Origin: Halodesulfovibrio aestuarii DSM 17919 = ATCC 29578
Lineage (GTDB): Bacteria; Desulfobacterota; Desulfovibrionia; Desulfovibrionales; Desulfovibrionaceae
DNA: 64,000 nucleotides
Direction of reading: 5' to 3'
Assembly: GCF_000384815.1 (NCBI RefSeq)
Contig: NZ_ARQF01000020.1
Location: 744,001-808,000 of the forward strand
Part shown: in pieces, positions 38,490 through 48,803 of the stretch
Position numbering within the stretch: the first letter of the stretch is position 1
How the letters are laid out: every line of letters starts with the position of its first letter
The notes under the pieces: generated by a model
Databases searched by the model: none
What the model saw: only the letters and a program-made list of their open reading frames with translations
What the model was told of the DNA's origin: nothing
Translations under genes and position numbers: made by a program

Positions 38490-39617
38490 ATGAAACGTAC
38501 TATCTTAATCGCATCGCAAAACATTCTTGGTAACACCGGCTCTTCAAGAATTATTCTTGCAAACATTAAATACCTGACTAAAGCAGGGCACACCGTCTGG
38601 ACCATCAGTGAAAAATGCGACAAAGAACTCGTCGCAGAGGCTGGCGGCAAAGCTATTACGGTTCCTACAATTAAGCTAAGTAAATATTCCAGACGTGTTA
38701 TCTTTTCAAAATTCGTTGATATTGCAGCTAAATTTTTGAAACCAGACATCGTATGGGGACAGGGCGAAAACTTGAACTCAGACATTGTCAGCATGCACAA
38801 CTGCGTCCATCTGGCATCTGAACTGCTCGACGGTTCAAATTCCAAGGAAGGCAGCGTGCATCGCCTTCATGCAAACTTTCTTTTCGAGCAAAAGTTCAAG
38901 TTCATCATAGCCAACTCTCAGCTTATGCGAAACGATCTAATCAAGCGCTATGGAATTTCACCAGACAAAATCACAGTCATCTACCCCGGCTACTCTTCCG
39001 ATCAATTTTCCCTTGAACATAGAAAGGAACACAGAGCGGCACTACGCAAACAACTCAATATTTCGGACGACAAAAAAGTTATCGGACTCATCACCTCTGG
39101 AGATTTTAAAAAGCGTGGAATTACAACACTTCTCAAAGCAATCTCCCTTGTCCCTCAAGAGTCACGCGACAAAATCTCAATTGTTATCGTAGGAAAAGAG
39201 AAGAACAAAAAGCAATACGCAGCCGAAGCCGAAAAACTCGGTCTTGCAGAACAGACTCACATCCTCCCTGCAACGCAGGAAGTCCATAAGCTCTACCATG
39301 GGCTTGATCTTATGGTTCACGCAGGGCCTATTGAAGAGTTTGGACTTATCATCCTTGAAGCTGTAGTTTGCGGCACTCCTGTTCTCGCCAGCAAAGGCGT
39401 TGGCGCAATGGAACTTGCAGATACAACCAGCAGCGATTTCGTAATTCCGGAACAACCGGATGCACAAATCTTCGCAAACGAACTCGAACGCTTTGTTAAT
39501 GACCCTAATTACGCCACCCGCTGGCTGGCTCTTAATAGAGATCGCTTTGTAGAGTGCACAGATAACAAGCACTTTAGAGAAACCATACGATTCCTCGATG
39601 AGCAAGTGTTTGCATAA
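38490..39617 (+). CDS. Glycosyltransferase family 4 protein
   Basis: This 375-residue enzyme probably transfers a sugar from a nucleotide sugar to an envelope glycan or lipid. It has a GT-B fold: an N-terminal Rossmann half, VIYPGYSSDQFSLEHR at the linker, and the GT4 donor-site motif EEFGLIILEAVVCGTPVLAS in the C-terminal half, with the E-x7-E pair. The acceptor cannot be predicted. It has no membrane segment. It stands 104 bases after the M23 gene. Terminators are not obvious until the repeat at 39769. Confidence 0.88.
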   Translation: MKRTILIASQNILGNTGSSRIILANIKYLTKAGHTVWTISEKCDKELVAEAGGKAITVPTIKLSKYSRRVIFSKFVDIAAKFLKPDIVWGQGENLNSDIVSMHNCVHLASELLDGSNSKEGSVHRLHANFLFEQKFKFIIANSQLMRNDLIKRYGISPDKITVIYPGYSSDQFSLEHRKEHRAALRKQLNISDDKKVIGLITSGDFKKRGITTLLKAISLVPQESRDKISIVIVGKEKNKKQYAAEAEKLGLAEQTHILPATQEVHKLYHGLDLMVHAGPIEEFGLIILEAVVCGTPVLASKGVGAMELADTTSSDFVIPEQPDAQIFANELERFVNDPNYATRWLALNRDRFVECTDNKHFRETIRFLDEQVFA

Positions 39618-40023
39618 CCGCAGAGAGCTCTCTCCGACGACACTTGTCAGCGAGATCTTAAAAACCATTTAAATAAGATTTTTAAAAATCTCCAAAAGTT
39701 CTGGCTAGAAGGCAACACTCTTTTTAGACATTCTCGCTGTTTTTTGCTCCACCACCTTTCAATAAATGAAAAAGGGCATCCCCATCTATGTAGGGTAGCC
39801 CTTTTTTTATTATTCGTGTCAATGAGGTATCACGCGCGAAGAAACATACTTAATGAGCTGACCGCCTATAAAATATTTTGGAGAACCCAAAGCATTTTTC
39901 AAAACGGTAGCAATTCTCGAAGAATAAGAAATTACAAGCAGCGACAGTAAAACAAGATTCTCTGACCGCCAAAAGCAAACATCACAACACCACTAAAAAC
40001 AAAAAAATCGCAACTAAATAAGC
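39618..40023. repeat. Intergenic repeat region (copy 2) with GGCTGTCC-type terminator
   Basis: This 406-base gap separates the convergent glycosyltransferase and holB genes. The block 39687-39840 aligns by eye with 8087-8240 (copy 1): AATCTCCAAAA, GCTCCACCACCTTT, AAAAAGGGC, TTTTTATTATT and a CGCGCG end appear in the same order. The rest (39840-40023) shows no gene. Confidence 0.6.
39769..39808. terminator. Terminator of the repeat family, between glycosyltransferase and holB
   Basis: AAAAAGGGC-ATCCCC pairs imperfectly with GGGTAGCCCTTTTT across a nine-base loop, with a T-run on the plus strand and an A-run on the other. It is a diverged form of the GGCTGTCC hairpins. Confidence 0.75.
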
Positions 40024-40983
40024 TTATCGGATAGGTCGCCCACTCGATTTAGCAGCGACTTTAGCGAGAAGATACAACTTTGTTCCCAGCCAATCGATAA
40101 CGAGCGGCGGAGACACAAGTGCATTTAAAGACTCCTGACACTCACTGAGCACTTCATCCAGTTTGCGTTGACGACCAATGTCAAGCTGCGCAAAAAGACG
40201 CGCAAGCTCTCCGGCCTTTCTGCCGGTTATGGCACTGAGAAGTTCGTGCTGACAATGGACGATGAGCTGTACCGCAAGCGTTGCGTCCAATGCACCACGT
40301 ACCCCTGTTTTGGTGAGAAGCGCTGTGCCCTCCACCATAAAAGTCGCGAGCAAGTCAGACCATTCGCGAACTTCGTCTGAAAGCGCAGAAGAAGTTTCGC
40401 CTATCGGCCATGCAAGGGTTACAACCCAACTTCTTGAAACAAGTGTCGGCAACAGGCGCTCACGTTGAGGAGCAAGGAGAAGAAAGCTTGTATTCGGACG
40501 CGGTTCCTCAAGCGATTTGAGCAAGGCATTTGCCGAGGCAACGCTTAATGACTGAGCTTCGAAAAGAACAACAACGCGTTTTTTTTCAGACCGTGGCGGC
40601 TCTCCCAAGATTGAGCGAAGCTCTCGAATCCATTCTATTTTAATGGTCCCCGTATTGTTGGGTTCACCATCAAAACCGATAGACCCGGCACGTCCGTCGA
40701 AAAAAAACAAGTCGCGTGATGATTTAGTAATCATCTGCCTACAGGCACTACATTCCAAACAAGGCGCGGGGGAGTTGACGCAATTAATGCGCGCAGCCCA
40801 ATAGAGCGCCACAGCTTCACGCTCTTCGGCGGTTCCACCTTCGAACAGAATAACTTGTGGCGGATCTTCTGCGAGCTGCTCAATAAAGCCCCGCACTCTG
40901 GCATGACGGGCAGCCAAAGACGGGGCTATAATATCATGAGGCTCCAGAGCGGACTGGGTTAATTGGTCTTTTGACGTACCCAA
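40024..40983 (-). CDS. holB: DNA polymerase III delta-prime subunit
   Basis: Delta-prime is part of the clamp-loader complex that places the sliding clamp on DNA. The 319 residues have an AAA+ fold with the degenerate, non-ATP-binding P-loop usual for delta-prime (LFEGGTAEEREAVALYWA). A zinc-binding region follows (CLECSACRQM), then KKRVVVLFEAQSLSVASANALLKSLEEPRPNTSFLL. SRSW lies at the sensor region where active loaders have an SRC motif. The C-terminal helical domain is typical. purA begins 20 bases upstream of its start on the same strand. Confidence 0.92.
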   Translation of the reverse strand: MGTSKDQLTQSALEPHDIIAPSLAARHARVRGFIEQLAEDPPQVILFEGGTAEEREAVALYWAARINCVNSPAPCLECSACRQMITKSSRDLFFFDGRAGSIGFDGEPNNTGTIKIEWIRELRSILGEPPRSEKKRVVVLFEAQSLSVASANALLKSLEEPRPNTSFLLLAPQRERLLPTLVSRSWVVTLAWPIGETSSALSDEVREWSDLLATFMVEGTALLTKTGVRGALDATLAVQLIVHCQHELLSAITGRKAGELARLFAQLDIGRQRKLDEVLSECQESLNALVSPPLVIDWLGTKLYLLAKVAAKSSGRPIR

Positions 40984-41002
40984 ACCGTTACCTCCGGGAT
41001 TT

Positions 41003-42358
<1,356 letters not shown>

Positions 42359-42492
42359 TTAATATACTCTTTGCACCCCCGTCAATTGATTCAAAGAGAA
42401 AAATTCACTAGCGACCTGTTAGATTATTGTTATAATGCCGCTACGATGAAAAAATATATAGGTGCGGTTTGTTACCTTGCCTCGGAGATTCT

Positions 42493-44097
42493 ATGAAGAG
42501 ACGTTTTTTCACCTCATGGGAAGCAGTTTTACTGCTCTTTCTTATAGCAGCGCAGGCAATGTTTATGGTAGGCTCAGAAGTTATGTCCTACCTTTACCGC
42601 CTTCCTCCGGTGCGCGTTGTTGTGCCCAATGTCTCCCAATTTTCCTCTCTTGTTTCTCCATACGGCCTTGGTGTAGACGGCGAACTTTTAAGCAGATTTG
42701 CCAAGGAAAAAGACTACACAATCACTATCATCAGAGTAAAAAGTGCAGACGAAGCATGGAAACTAATTTCTAACGATGAAGCAGACTTGCTTGTCGGTTT
42801 CGGCGGTGAAATCCCTGAAGAATACGCCAGAAAAATTACTGCCGGCCCTGCGTACGACGACTATCAGTCTGTAACCATCAAAGACACTACACAAGTCGAC
42901 AACAAAGAACTTCAAGCCCTTTGCCGCAGTCTTTTGGATACAGTTCCTGAAGGCGTAGATGAAGAAATTTACACCGCAAACGACTCTCTTATTTCTTCTC
43001 TTGTGGATGCTTTTCCCCAGATGGTTTCGTCTCGGGAAGACAGTGAACCTTCCGGTCAAACCCAGTATGCCAGAAAAAAACTAAGCCCACCTGCCTCTGA
43101 AAATTCGACACAAGGTGAAGAACCCGCTGTAAACGTTGCGTCTGAAGATCAAGAAGTTCTTGAAGATGGCGACTGCGTCGATTTTGACCAATTCCACATG
43201 TACAATCTCATATCTTTCGATAGCGATGAGGGGGGCATTGCACAAATTGATGTTCGTAATTTTACAATGCTGCACCCCTTCTTCCTTGACGTTGTGCCTG
43301 ATTCACAAATCAATGAAGAAGGCTCATATCGCTGGTTCTGGCGTAACAAGTTCTTTGCGGAGGCCGGATTACAAAAAGACCTTAGGGACTTCTGGGACTC
43401 CGTTAAATCAAAAGATACCATCGCCGCGTTAAAAGAAAAGAATTACGGATTCTTCCCCAAGAAACTGAACTATTACGTTATCAGAAAACTAAAAAATGCA
43501 TTGCGTAAAAAAGTTCCCAGATATTCAAAAACAATGGAAGAGGCGAGCAAGAAATATGGCATTGACCCACTACTGCTTGCAGCAATAATTTTTCAAGAAT
43601 CGCATTTCGACAACAGTGCTCGCAGTAGAACTGGCGTACGCGGATTGATGCAGATAACCCAAGCGACAGCAAAAGACCTTGGAATCAACAGACTTGACCC
43701 GCAACAATCAATCATGGGCGGGGCAATATATTTACGTAAACTGTGGGATAAATTCGAAGGCCAGAACCTTGCTGAATGGGACAGGTGGTTCTTCACTCTT
43801 GCAGCATACAACCAAGGATATGCTCATATTCTTGACGCAATTAAACTTACAAAAAAGCGCGGTGGCACAGGCAAAACCTGGCGGGAATTGAAAGAAACCC
43901 TGCCGCTTCTGGCCTGGAAGCGTTACTACTCTCAGACCAGACACGGCTATTGTCGCGGCTATGAAGCCGTTACATACGTAGAAAATATCCGGTACTACTT
44001 TTATCTCATTAACGGGTTAGTCGCTCTTTCGAGGCCGGAAGGCGAGAACCTTGCCAAGCTTAGGAGCAGTTTGAACTCCCTGGCTCCCGATGCCTGA
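42493..44097 (+). CDS. MltF-like lytic transglycosylase with extracytoplasmic substrate-binding domain
   Basis: This is a peptidoglycan-cleaving enzyme of the MltF type. A membrane or signal segment lies at residues 10-32 (WEAVLLLFLIAAQAMFMVG). Then comes a region resembling periplasmic solute-binding proteins (about 40-260, LLSRFAKEKDYTITIIRVKSADEAWKLI). It is interrupted by an acidic linker rich in Ser and Glu (about 170-225). The C-terminal SLT domain (about 335-480) carries the catalytic glutamate in LLAAIIFQESHFD and the motif TGVRGLMQIT. A CGGAGATTCT site precedes the ATG at 42493. Its last 81 bases overlap the convergent hypothetical gene. Confidence 0.88.
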   Translation: MKRRFFTSWEAVLLLFLIAAQAMFMVGSEVMSYLYRLPPVRVVVPNVSQFSSLVSPYGLGVDGELLSRFAKEKDYTITIIRVKSADEAWKLISNDEADLLVGFGGEIPEEYARKITAGPAYDDYQSVTIKDTTQVDNKELQALCRSLLDTVPEGVDEEIYTANDSLISSLVDAFPQMVSSREDSEPSGQTQYARKKLSPPASENSTQGEEPAVNVASEDQEVLEDGDCVDFDQFHMYNLISFDSDEGGIAQIDVRNFTMLHPFFLDVVPDSQINEEGSYRWFWRNKFFAEAGLQKDLRDFWDSVKSKDTIAALKEKNYGFFPKKLNYYVIRKLKNALRKKVPRYSKTMEEASKKYGIDPLLLAAIIFQESHFDNSARSRTGVRGLMQITQATAKDLGINRLDPQQSIMGGAIYLRKLWDKFEGQNLAEWDRWFFTLAAYNQGYAHILDAIKLTKKRGGTGKTWRELKETLPLLAWKRYYSQTRHGYCRGYEAVTYVENIRYYFYLINGLVALSRPEGENLAKLRSSLNSLAPDA

Positions 44098-44520
44098 TTG
44101 AACATTGCCCCCAGCGTCCCGTTTCACCATGTCAAAAGCTGCCTGTGGAGGCAGATTGCGCATATGCCCCTGCTCTGATTCTGCCCAGTGATGATTGAAC
44201 AATTGATTCTTCCAGCGCACAGCCTGAATCAATGAAAAAATCAACGCAGACTCTTCCCATTCCCGACTTGGTTCAAACGTTTCAGTCTTTGCTGCATATT
44301 TTTCCCACAAATCCATGAGGGATGCTTCATCGTATCCATTCAGCTGTGCGGCTAATTTTCGAAGGGCGCGTTCCATAGCAGTAAATTGCTCCTTTCTACA
44401 TGTGAATAATGGTGGTACCGAATCTCTACTGCAATCTGCCATTGCCTTCAAATGAAAATTGCCCCCCGTGCTACTGTATGATACCTTCTTGCCCCTCTGG
44501 GGGTGTTGTTGCCGAGACAT
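44017..44520 (-). CDS. Hypothetical protein, overlaps end of lytic transglycosylase gene
   Basis: I do not recognise this protein. It is up to 167 residues; the start is uncertain. ATGs at codons 1, 27 and 49 are in frame; the one at codon 49 (44376) has AAAGGAGC 14 bases upstream and gives 119 residues. The middle is a well-formed helical block (MERALRKLAAQLNGYDEASL, then LMDLWEKYAAKTETFEPSRE and ESALIFSLIQAVRWKNQLFN), the composition of a real protein. It has no signal peptide or membrane helix. Its 3' end overlaps the transglycosylase by 81 bases on the opposite strand. Function is unknown. Confidence 0.6.
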   Translation of the reverse strand: MSRQQHPQRGKKVSYSSTGGNFHLKAMADCSRDSVPPLFTCRKEQFTAMERALRKLAAQLNGYDEASLMDLWEKYAAKTETFEPSREWEESALIFSLIQAVRWKNQLFNHHWAESEQGHMRNLPPQAAFDMVKRDAGGNVQSGIGSQGVQTAPKLGKVLAFRPRKSD

Positions 44521-44597
44521 GGCAACTAAACTCGGCGATACACCACATGTTTGTGTTTTATTTGGGCTATTAACATAACAAGCGGAGTCAAAACCTC

Positions 44598-45872
44598 ATG
44601 AGCGACTTGAAGAATATGTACAAAACCATTCTCGGAGATCCATTTCCGTCCGAGATGAAAGTTCAGTTGGGCGATCAAGAGCTTGTGTATCGCAAGCGCA
44701 CGTGGGAAATTGACGGGGAAGAAAAAGGGCTGCGCTACGGCGAGAACCCTGACCAGCCAGCAGCAGTGTACGAGTTGGCTGAAGGCTCCCTTACTCTCGG
44801 TGGTGTGGAGTTTCGTGGACCGGGCAAAGGACTTGTTTCTGCCTTGACTGAAGAAAATATGATTCAGGCAGGCAAACATCCTGGTAAAACCAACCTGACA
44901 GATGTTGATAACGCCATTAACATGTTGCAGTACCTCACTGCAAAACCGGCTGCCCTCATCTTAAAGCACAACAATCCTTGCGGTGCCGCATGGTCCGACA
45001 AGGGTGTTGCAGATGCGCTTGATAAAGCCTTCTGGAGTGACCGCATTGCTGCTTTCGGCGGCGCGGTAGTGGTAAACCGCCCTATGACGTTAGAGTGCGC
45101 CAAAATTATTAACAGCGCATACTTTGAAGTAGTAGCAGCACCTGCATTTGAAGAAGGTGTTGTTGACGAACTGAAAAAACGCAAGAACCTGCGTATACTC
45201 GAAATTCCGGGAATGGCACATCTTGAAGAACTGGTAAACGTACCGGTGCTTGACTTCAAGAGCCTGATCGACGGCGGTATTGTAATGCAGCAGTCCTTCC
45301 GCAACCGCATTCTCACGGCAGATGACTTTATCCCTGCCACAGCAGAAAAAGACGGTGTAGAAGTAGCAGCACGTAAGCCGACAGCACAGGAAGCGGACGA
45401 TCTCCTCTTTGCATGGGCTGTTGAGGCCGGTGTTACCTCAAACTCAATTATCTTTGCACGCAACGGCGCTACCGTTTCTATCGGCACCGGCGAGCAGGAC
45501 AGAGTAGGCTGCGTTGAACTTACTATCCACAAAGCGTACACCAAATTTGCTGACATGCTGGCATTTAAGGAACAGGGCATTTCTTTGTACGAACTTAAGC
45601 TTAAAGCGCTTAAAGACAAAGAAGCACAGGCAATTCTGGACGACATTGAAGCCCGCACCCGCGCAGAAAAAGGTGGACTCATGGGAACCGCTATGGTTTC
45701 TGATGGATTCTTCCCATTCCGCGATGGTGTCGATGCAGCGCTTGCACACGGTGTAGCTGCAATCGCACAGCCGGGCGGCTCTATTCGTGACTATGAAGTT
45801 ATCGAAGCAGTGAACGAGGCTTCACCGCAGGTAGCGATGGTCTTTACCGCGCAGCGTTCCTTCAAGCATTAA
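44598..45872 (+). CDS. purH: AICAR formyltransferase, stand-alone PurH C-terminal domain
   Basis: This enzyme adds a formyl group from 10-formyl-THF to AICAR, the penultimate step of IMP synthesis. The 424 residues correspond to the AICAR transformylase half of PurH: GLRYGENPDQPAAVYEL near residue 43, LKHNNPCGAAW near 124, AFGGAVVVNRP near 150, SNSIIFARNGATVSIGTGEQ near 285, and the end SDGFFPFRDG ... IAQPGGSIRD. The N-terminal MGS-like IMP cyclohydrolase domain is absent, so cyclisation needs another protein (perhaps PurO-like) that is not in this window. The ATG follows GCGGAG. Confidence 0.9.
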   Translation: MSDLKNMYKTILGDPFPSEMKVQLGDQELVYRKRTWEIDGEEKGLRYGENPDQPAAVYELAEGSLTLGGVEFRGPGKGLVSALTEENMIQAGKHPGKTNLTDVDNAINMLQYLTAKPAALILKHNNPCGAAWSDKGVADALDKAFWSDRIAAFGGAVVVNRPMTLECAKIINSAYFEVVAAPAFEEGVVDELKKRKNLRILEIPGMAHLEELVNVPVLDFKSLIDGGIVMQQSFRNRILTADDFIPATAEKDGVEVAARKPTAQEADDLLFAWAVEAGVTSNSIIFARNGATVSIGTGEQDRVGCVELTIHKAYTKFADMLAFKEQGISLYELKLKALKDKEAQAILDDIEARTRAEKGGLMGTAMVSDGFFPFRDGVDAALAHGVAAIAQPGGSIRDYEVIEAVNEASPQVAMVFTAQRSFKH

Positions 45873-45880
45873 TTAAAGAC

Positions 45881-45914
45881 ACTTCCCGCAGGCGGTAACT
45901 CGCCTGCGGGAAAG
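45881..45914 (+). terminator. Strong hairpin after purH, no T-run
   Basis: ACTTCCCGCAGGCG pairs with CGCCTGCGGGAAAGT across GTAACT, ten bases after the purH stop. Without a following T-run it may stabilise mRNA or attenuate rather than terminate. Confidence 0.55.
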
Positions 45915-46042
45915 TCATATATACTGCCACCAATAAATTTTGCCTCCTTCCCGGAGGCACCCCGAAAAATACCCGGTGAGAGACACACCGCATAGATACG
46001 AATGAATACCGGCAGAAGCCGGTTCCAAATAAAGCAGGTAAT

Positions 46043-48121
46043 ATGAGTGCTTCTTCTCTGGTTCGGTATCCCGGACCGGGCTGTGTTGTAGAATTCATGC
46101 ACGGAAACAAGGCTCAGCAAGGCTGGGTACTTGACGAACAGGGTGGAAAACTACGGATTCTGACAATCAATAAACGCGAGATGAAACTGGCTTCATCACG
46201 CGTTCTTCCTTGGGCAGGCCCGTCATACAGCGGTGAACGTTCCCGTCAGGAAATCGGTGAGCTCTTAGAAGAGCATCGGGCGAAACGTGACGCCATTAGT
46301 GCTGAACTTGATGCACTTGAATTATGGGATTTTGCACAGGGTGAAGTGGACAAAGAATCCATCCAGTGGTTTGCTGAACTGTTATGGGAAGAACCGGCCA
46401 TTGACCAGCTTGCTGCACTTGGCAGCGCAATGCTTGCATGCAAGACTCACTTTAAATTCCAACCACCGGAATTTGAAATTTATCCTGCCGAAAAAGTCGA
46501 CAAGCGCCTTGAAGAAGACCGCAAGCGTCAGGAACGTGAAGCACTCGTTACGCAGGGAGTAGGCTTTTTCCGTACCCTCTGGGAAAAACATTCCAAAGGT
46601 CGGGCTCTTGGTAAGGTTCCGGATGAAAGTGTCGCAACCCAGCTTAAAGAAATTATCTTAAGCCGGATGAGCGACCCTGACAGCCATGAAGTAGATCAAG
46701 TCTGGAAACAACTGGCTAAAGGCTTGCCAGATGATCAACACATGGCTCTGCACCTTGCCCGTGCATGGGATTTGGTGCCGCCGCACCACAACTTCTGGCT
46801 CGACCGCGCAGATTATGATTGCTCCAACAATTGGGCAGACGTATTTTCCGCCGAAGTTCAGGAAATCAAAGAGAAGTGTCTTTCTGTCCGTCAAGAACCG
46901 GAAGAACGTACCTATATTTCTATCGATTCCGCCACCACCAAAGATATTGATGACGCTTTCCACATCGAACGTCGTGGTGACGGCGGCTATCGCCTCCGCA
47001 TCTCTCTTGCCTGTCCGGCTGTTGCGTGGCCGTTCGGCAGTCATTTCGATAAAGAAGTGCTCCGCCGAGCCACCAGCGTATACCTTCCGGAAGGTGACTG
47101 TCACATGATGCCGACAGCACTTGGTACAGACTTTTTCAGTCTGCATGCACAAGAAGACCGTCCATCACTGATTCTTGACATGGAGTGCAGCAGCACAGGC
47201 GAGTTGGAGCGTTGTACTCCGGTTCCTGTATGGGTCAATCTAGCTGCCAACCTGACCTACATCGATTCTGAAGCCGTCATTAACGGCGGCGGAGAAGCCA
47301 CTCCTGCTGCCGAGTTTGCGGAACAAATTAAACTTGGCGCAGAACTCAGCGATAAACTTCAGGAACAGCGCATTGCTAATGGTGCGGTTATCATTGAGCG
47401 CAACGATCCTAAGGTACTACTTTCCGGCGAAGGAAATGAAACCAAGGTAGAAATTGTTCCCGCGGATGACACCCCAAAAGCTATGAAGCTGGTAAGCGAG
47501 ATGATGATTCTTGCGAACTCCGGCGTAGCATTGTGGGCAAAAGAGCACGGTATCACCCTGCTTCACAGAACACAGGATGTGGCAGTACCCAAAGAGTACG
47601 TAGGAGTCTGGAGCGCACCGCATGACATTGCGCGTGTTGTAAAAGCTCTTTCTTCTGCTATTCTGGAAACAACGCCGAGACCGCACAGGGGGATCGGGGT
47701 AGATGCGTACAGTCCGATTACTTCTCCACTGAGACGCTACCCAGACCTTGTCAACGTGGCACAAGTAATACACTATACCGCAACTGGCGAAGCACAGTGG
47801 TCCAATGAAGAAATTACCACAATGCTCCCGCTCCTGAACGCCCGCCTTGACTCTGTGGGTCAAATCCAGCGTTTCCGCCCTCGCTACTGGAAGCTTTTAT
47901 ACTTCAAGCAACAGGGTGACAAAGTATGGCGTGAGGCAATTGTTACAGAAGAAAACGATGCCTTTGTAACGGTTTCTTTACCGAATGAGCAAATTTTTGT
48001 ACGTGGCAGACGTAAGTCTTTTGGCGATAAGGTGAATCCGGGGCAACTTTTTATGGTTCGCATCGGCAAAGTTCACCCTTTGAATAACGAAATCCAAATT
48101 CTGGATGCAATGGAAAGTTAA
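46043..48121 (+). CDS. RNB-domain exoribonuclease (RNase II/R family)
   Basis: This 692-residue 3'-5' exoribonuclease degrades RNA processively. The RNB domain (about 285-600) holds the catalytic aspartates in YISIDSATTKDIDDAFHIE and the C-terminal arginine block GVDAYSPITSPLRRYPDLVNVAQ. The N-terminal half has a short nucleic-acid-binding part (GCVVEFMHGNKAQQGWVLDE) and a region with little similarity to E. coli RNase II. A final basic S1-like region ends the protein. It leads the run ribonuclease-plsY-thrC. Whether it equals RNase II or R functionally is not settled by sequence. Confidence 0.87.
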   Translation: MSASSLVRYPGPGCVVEFMHGNKAQQGWVLDEQGGKLRILTINKREMKLASSRVLPWAGPSYSGERSRQEIGELLEEHRAKRDAISAELDALELWDFAQGEVDKESIQWFAELLWEEPAIDQLAALGSAMLACKTHFKFQPPEFEIYPAEKVDKRLEEDRKRQEREALVTQGVGFFRTLWEKHSKGRALGKVPDESVATQLKEIILSRMSDPDSHEVDQVWKQLAKGLPDDQHMALHLARAWDLVPPHHNFWLDRADYDCSNNWADVFSAEVQEIKEKCLSVRQEPEERTYISIDSATTKDIDDAFHIERRGDGGYRLRISLACPAVAWPFGSHFDKEVLRRATSVYLPEGDCHMMPTALGTDFFSLHAQEDRPSLILDMECSSTGELERCTPVPVWVNLAANLTYIDSEAVINGGGEATPAAEFAEQIKLGAELSDKLQEQRIANGAVIIERNDPKVLLSGEGNETKVEIVPADDTPKAMKLVSEMMILANSGVALWAKEHGITLLHRTQDVAVPKEYVGVWSAPHDIARVVKALSSAILETTPRPHRGIGVDAYSPITSPLRRYPDLVNVAQVIHYTATGEAQWSNEEITTMLPLLNARLDSVGQIQRFRPRYWKLLYFKQQGDKVWREAIVTEENDAFVTVSLPNEQIFVRGRRKSFGDKVNPGQLFMVRIGKVHPLNNEIQILDAMES

Positions 48122-48197
48122 CATCCTGTTCCAAGTCTATGCTCAATTGTAGACACCACCGGACAGATATTGATGAACTATCGCAAGGAGAGTGAAC

Positions 48198-48803
48198 ATG
48201 CTGGCTAAACTTCTCTGGCTTGGTATCGCATACGTTATGGGCTCCATTCCGTTCGGTCTGCTTATCGCTAAAGCTACCTGCGGAATCGACCCACGTCTCG
48301 ACGGCAGTAAAAATGTCGGCGCAACCAACGTAGCCCGTCTTTGTGGCTTTAAATATGGCGTTGCAACACTGCTCTGCGACCTTCTTAAAGGCGCAGTCCC
48401 CGTCGCAATTGCTTTTACCATCAGCCATAACTGGCTATTTATAAGCCTTGTTGCGCTTGCTGCGCTTATGGGGCACGTGCGTTCCTGCTTCCTCGGTTTT
48501 GAGGGAGGCAAAGCGGTAGCAACAACTGTTGGTGTGTTTATCCCGCTGGCATTTTACCCTATTCTTTTTAGCTGTATCGCTACTGCACTCGTCATCTGGC
48601 GCTCCGGTTACGTGTCCATGGGATCACTGACTCTTGTTGTAACCCTTCCGGTGTTCCTGTTCCTGTCCGGTCATTGGTCTTTTATCCCTTTGGCTCTCGT
48701 AGTGCTCGCACTTGTATTCTGGACTCATAGAGAAAACATCGGCCGCCTTGCACGTGGTGAAGAAAAATCTTGGCTTAAGAAGAAGCACGAGGAACAAGCA
48801 TAA
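48198..48803 (+). CDS. plsY: Glycerol-3-phosphate acyltransferase PlsY
   Basis: PlsY transfers acyl groups from acyl-phosphate to glycerol 3-phosphate, starting phospholipid synthesis in the inner membrane. The 201 residues have five hydrophobic segments and the family motifs [12 protein letters not shown] near residue 13, [13 protein letters not shown] near 36, and [21 protein letters not shown] near 94. The ATG at 48198 has AAGGAG seven bases before it, better than the in-frame GTG at 48192. The stop shares a base with the thrC ATG (TAATG). Confidence 0.94.
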   Translation: MLAKLLWLGIAYVMGSIPFGLLIAKATCGIDPRLDGSKNVGATNVARLCGFKYGVATLLCDLLKGAVPVAIAFTISHNWLFISLVALAALMGHVRSCFLGFEGGKAVATTVGVFIPLAFYPILFSCIATALVIWRSGYVSMGSLTLVVTLPVFLFLSGHWSFIPLALVVLALVFWTHRENIGRLARGEEKSWLKKKHEEQA

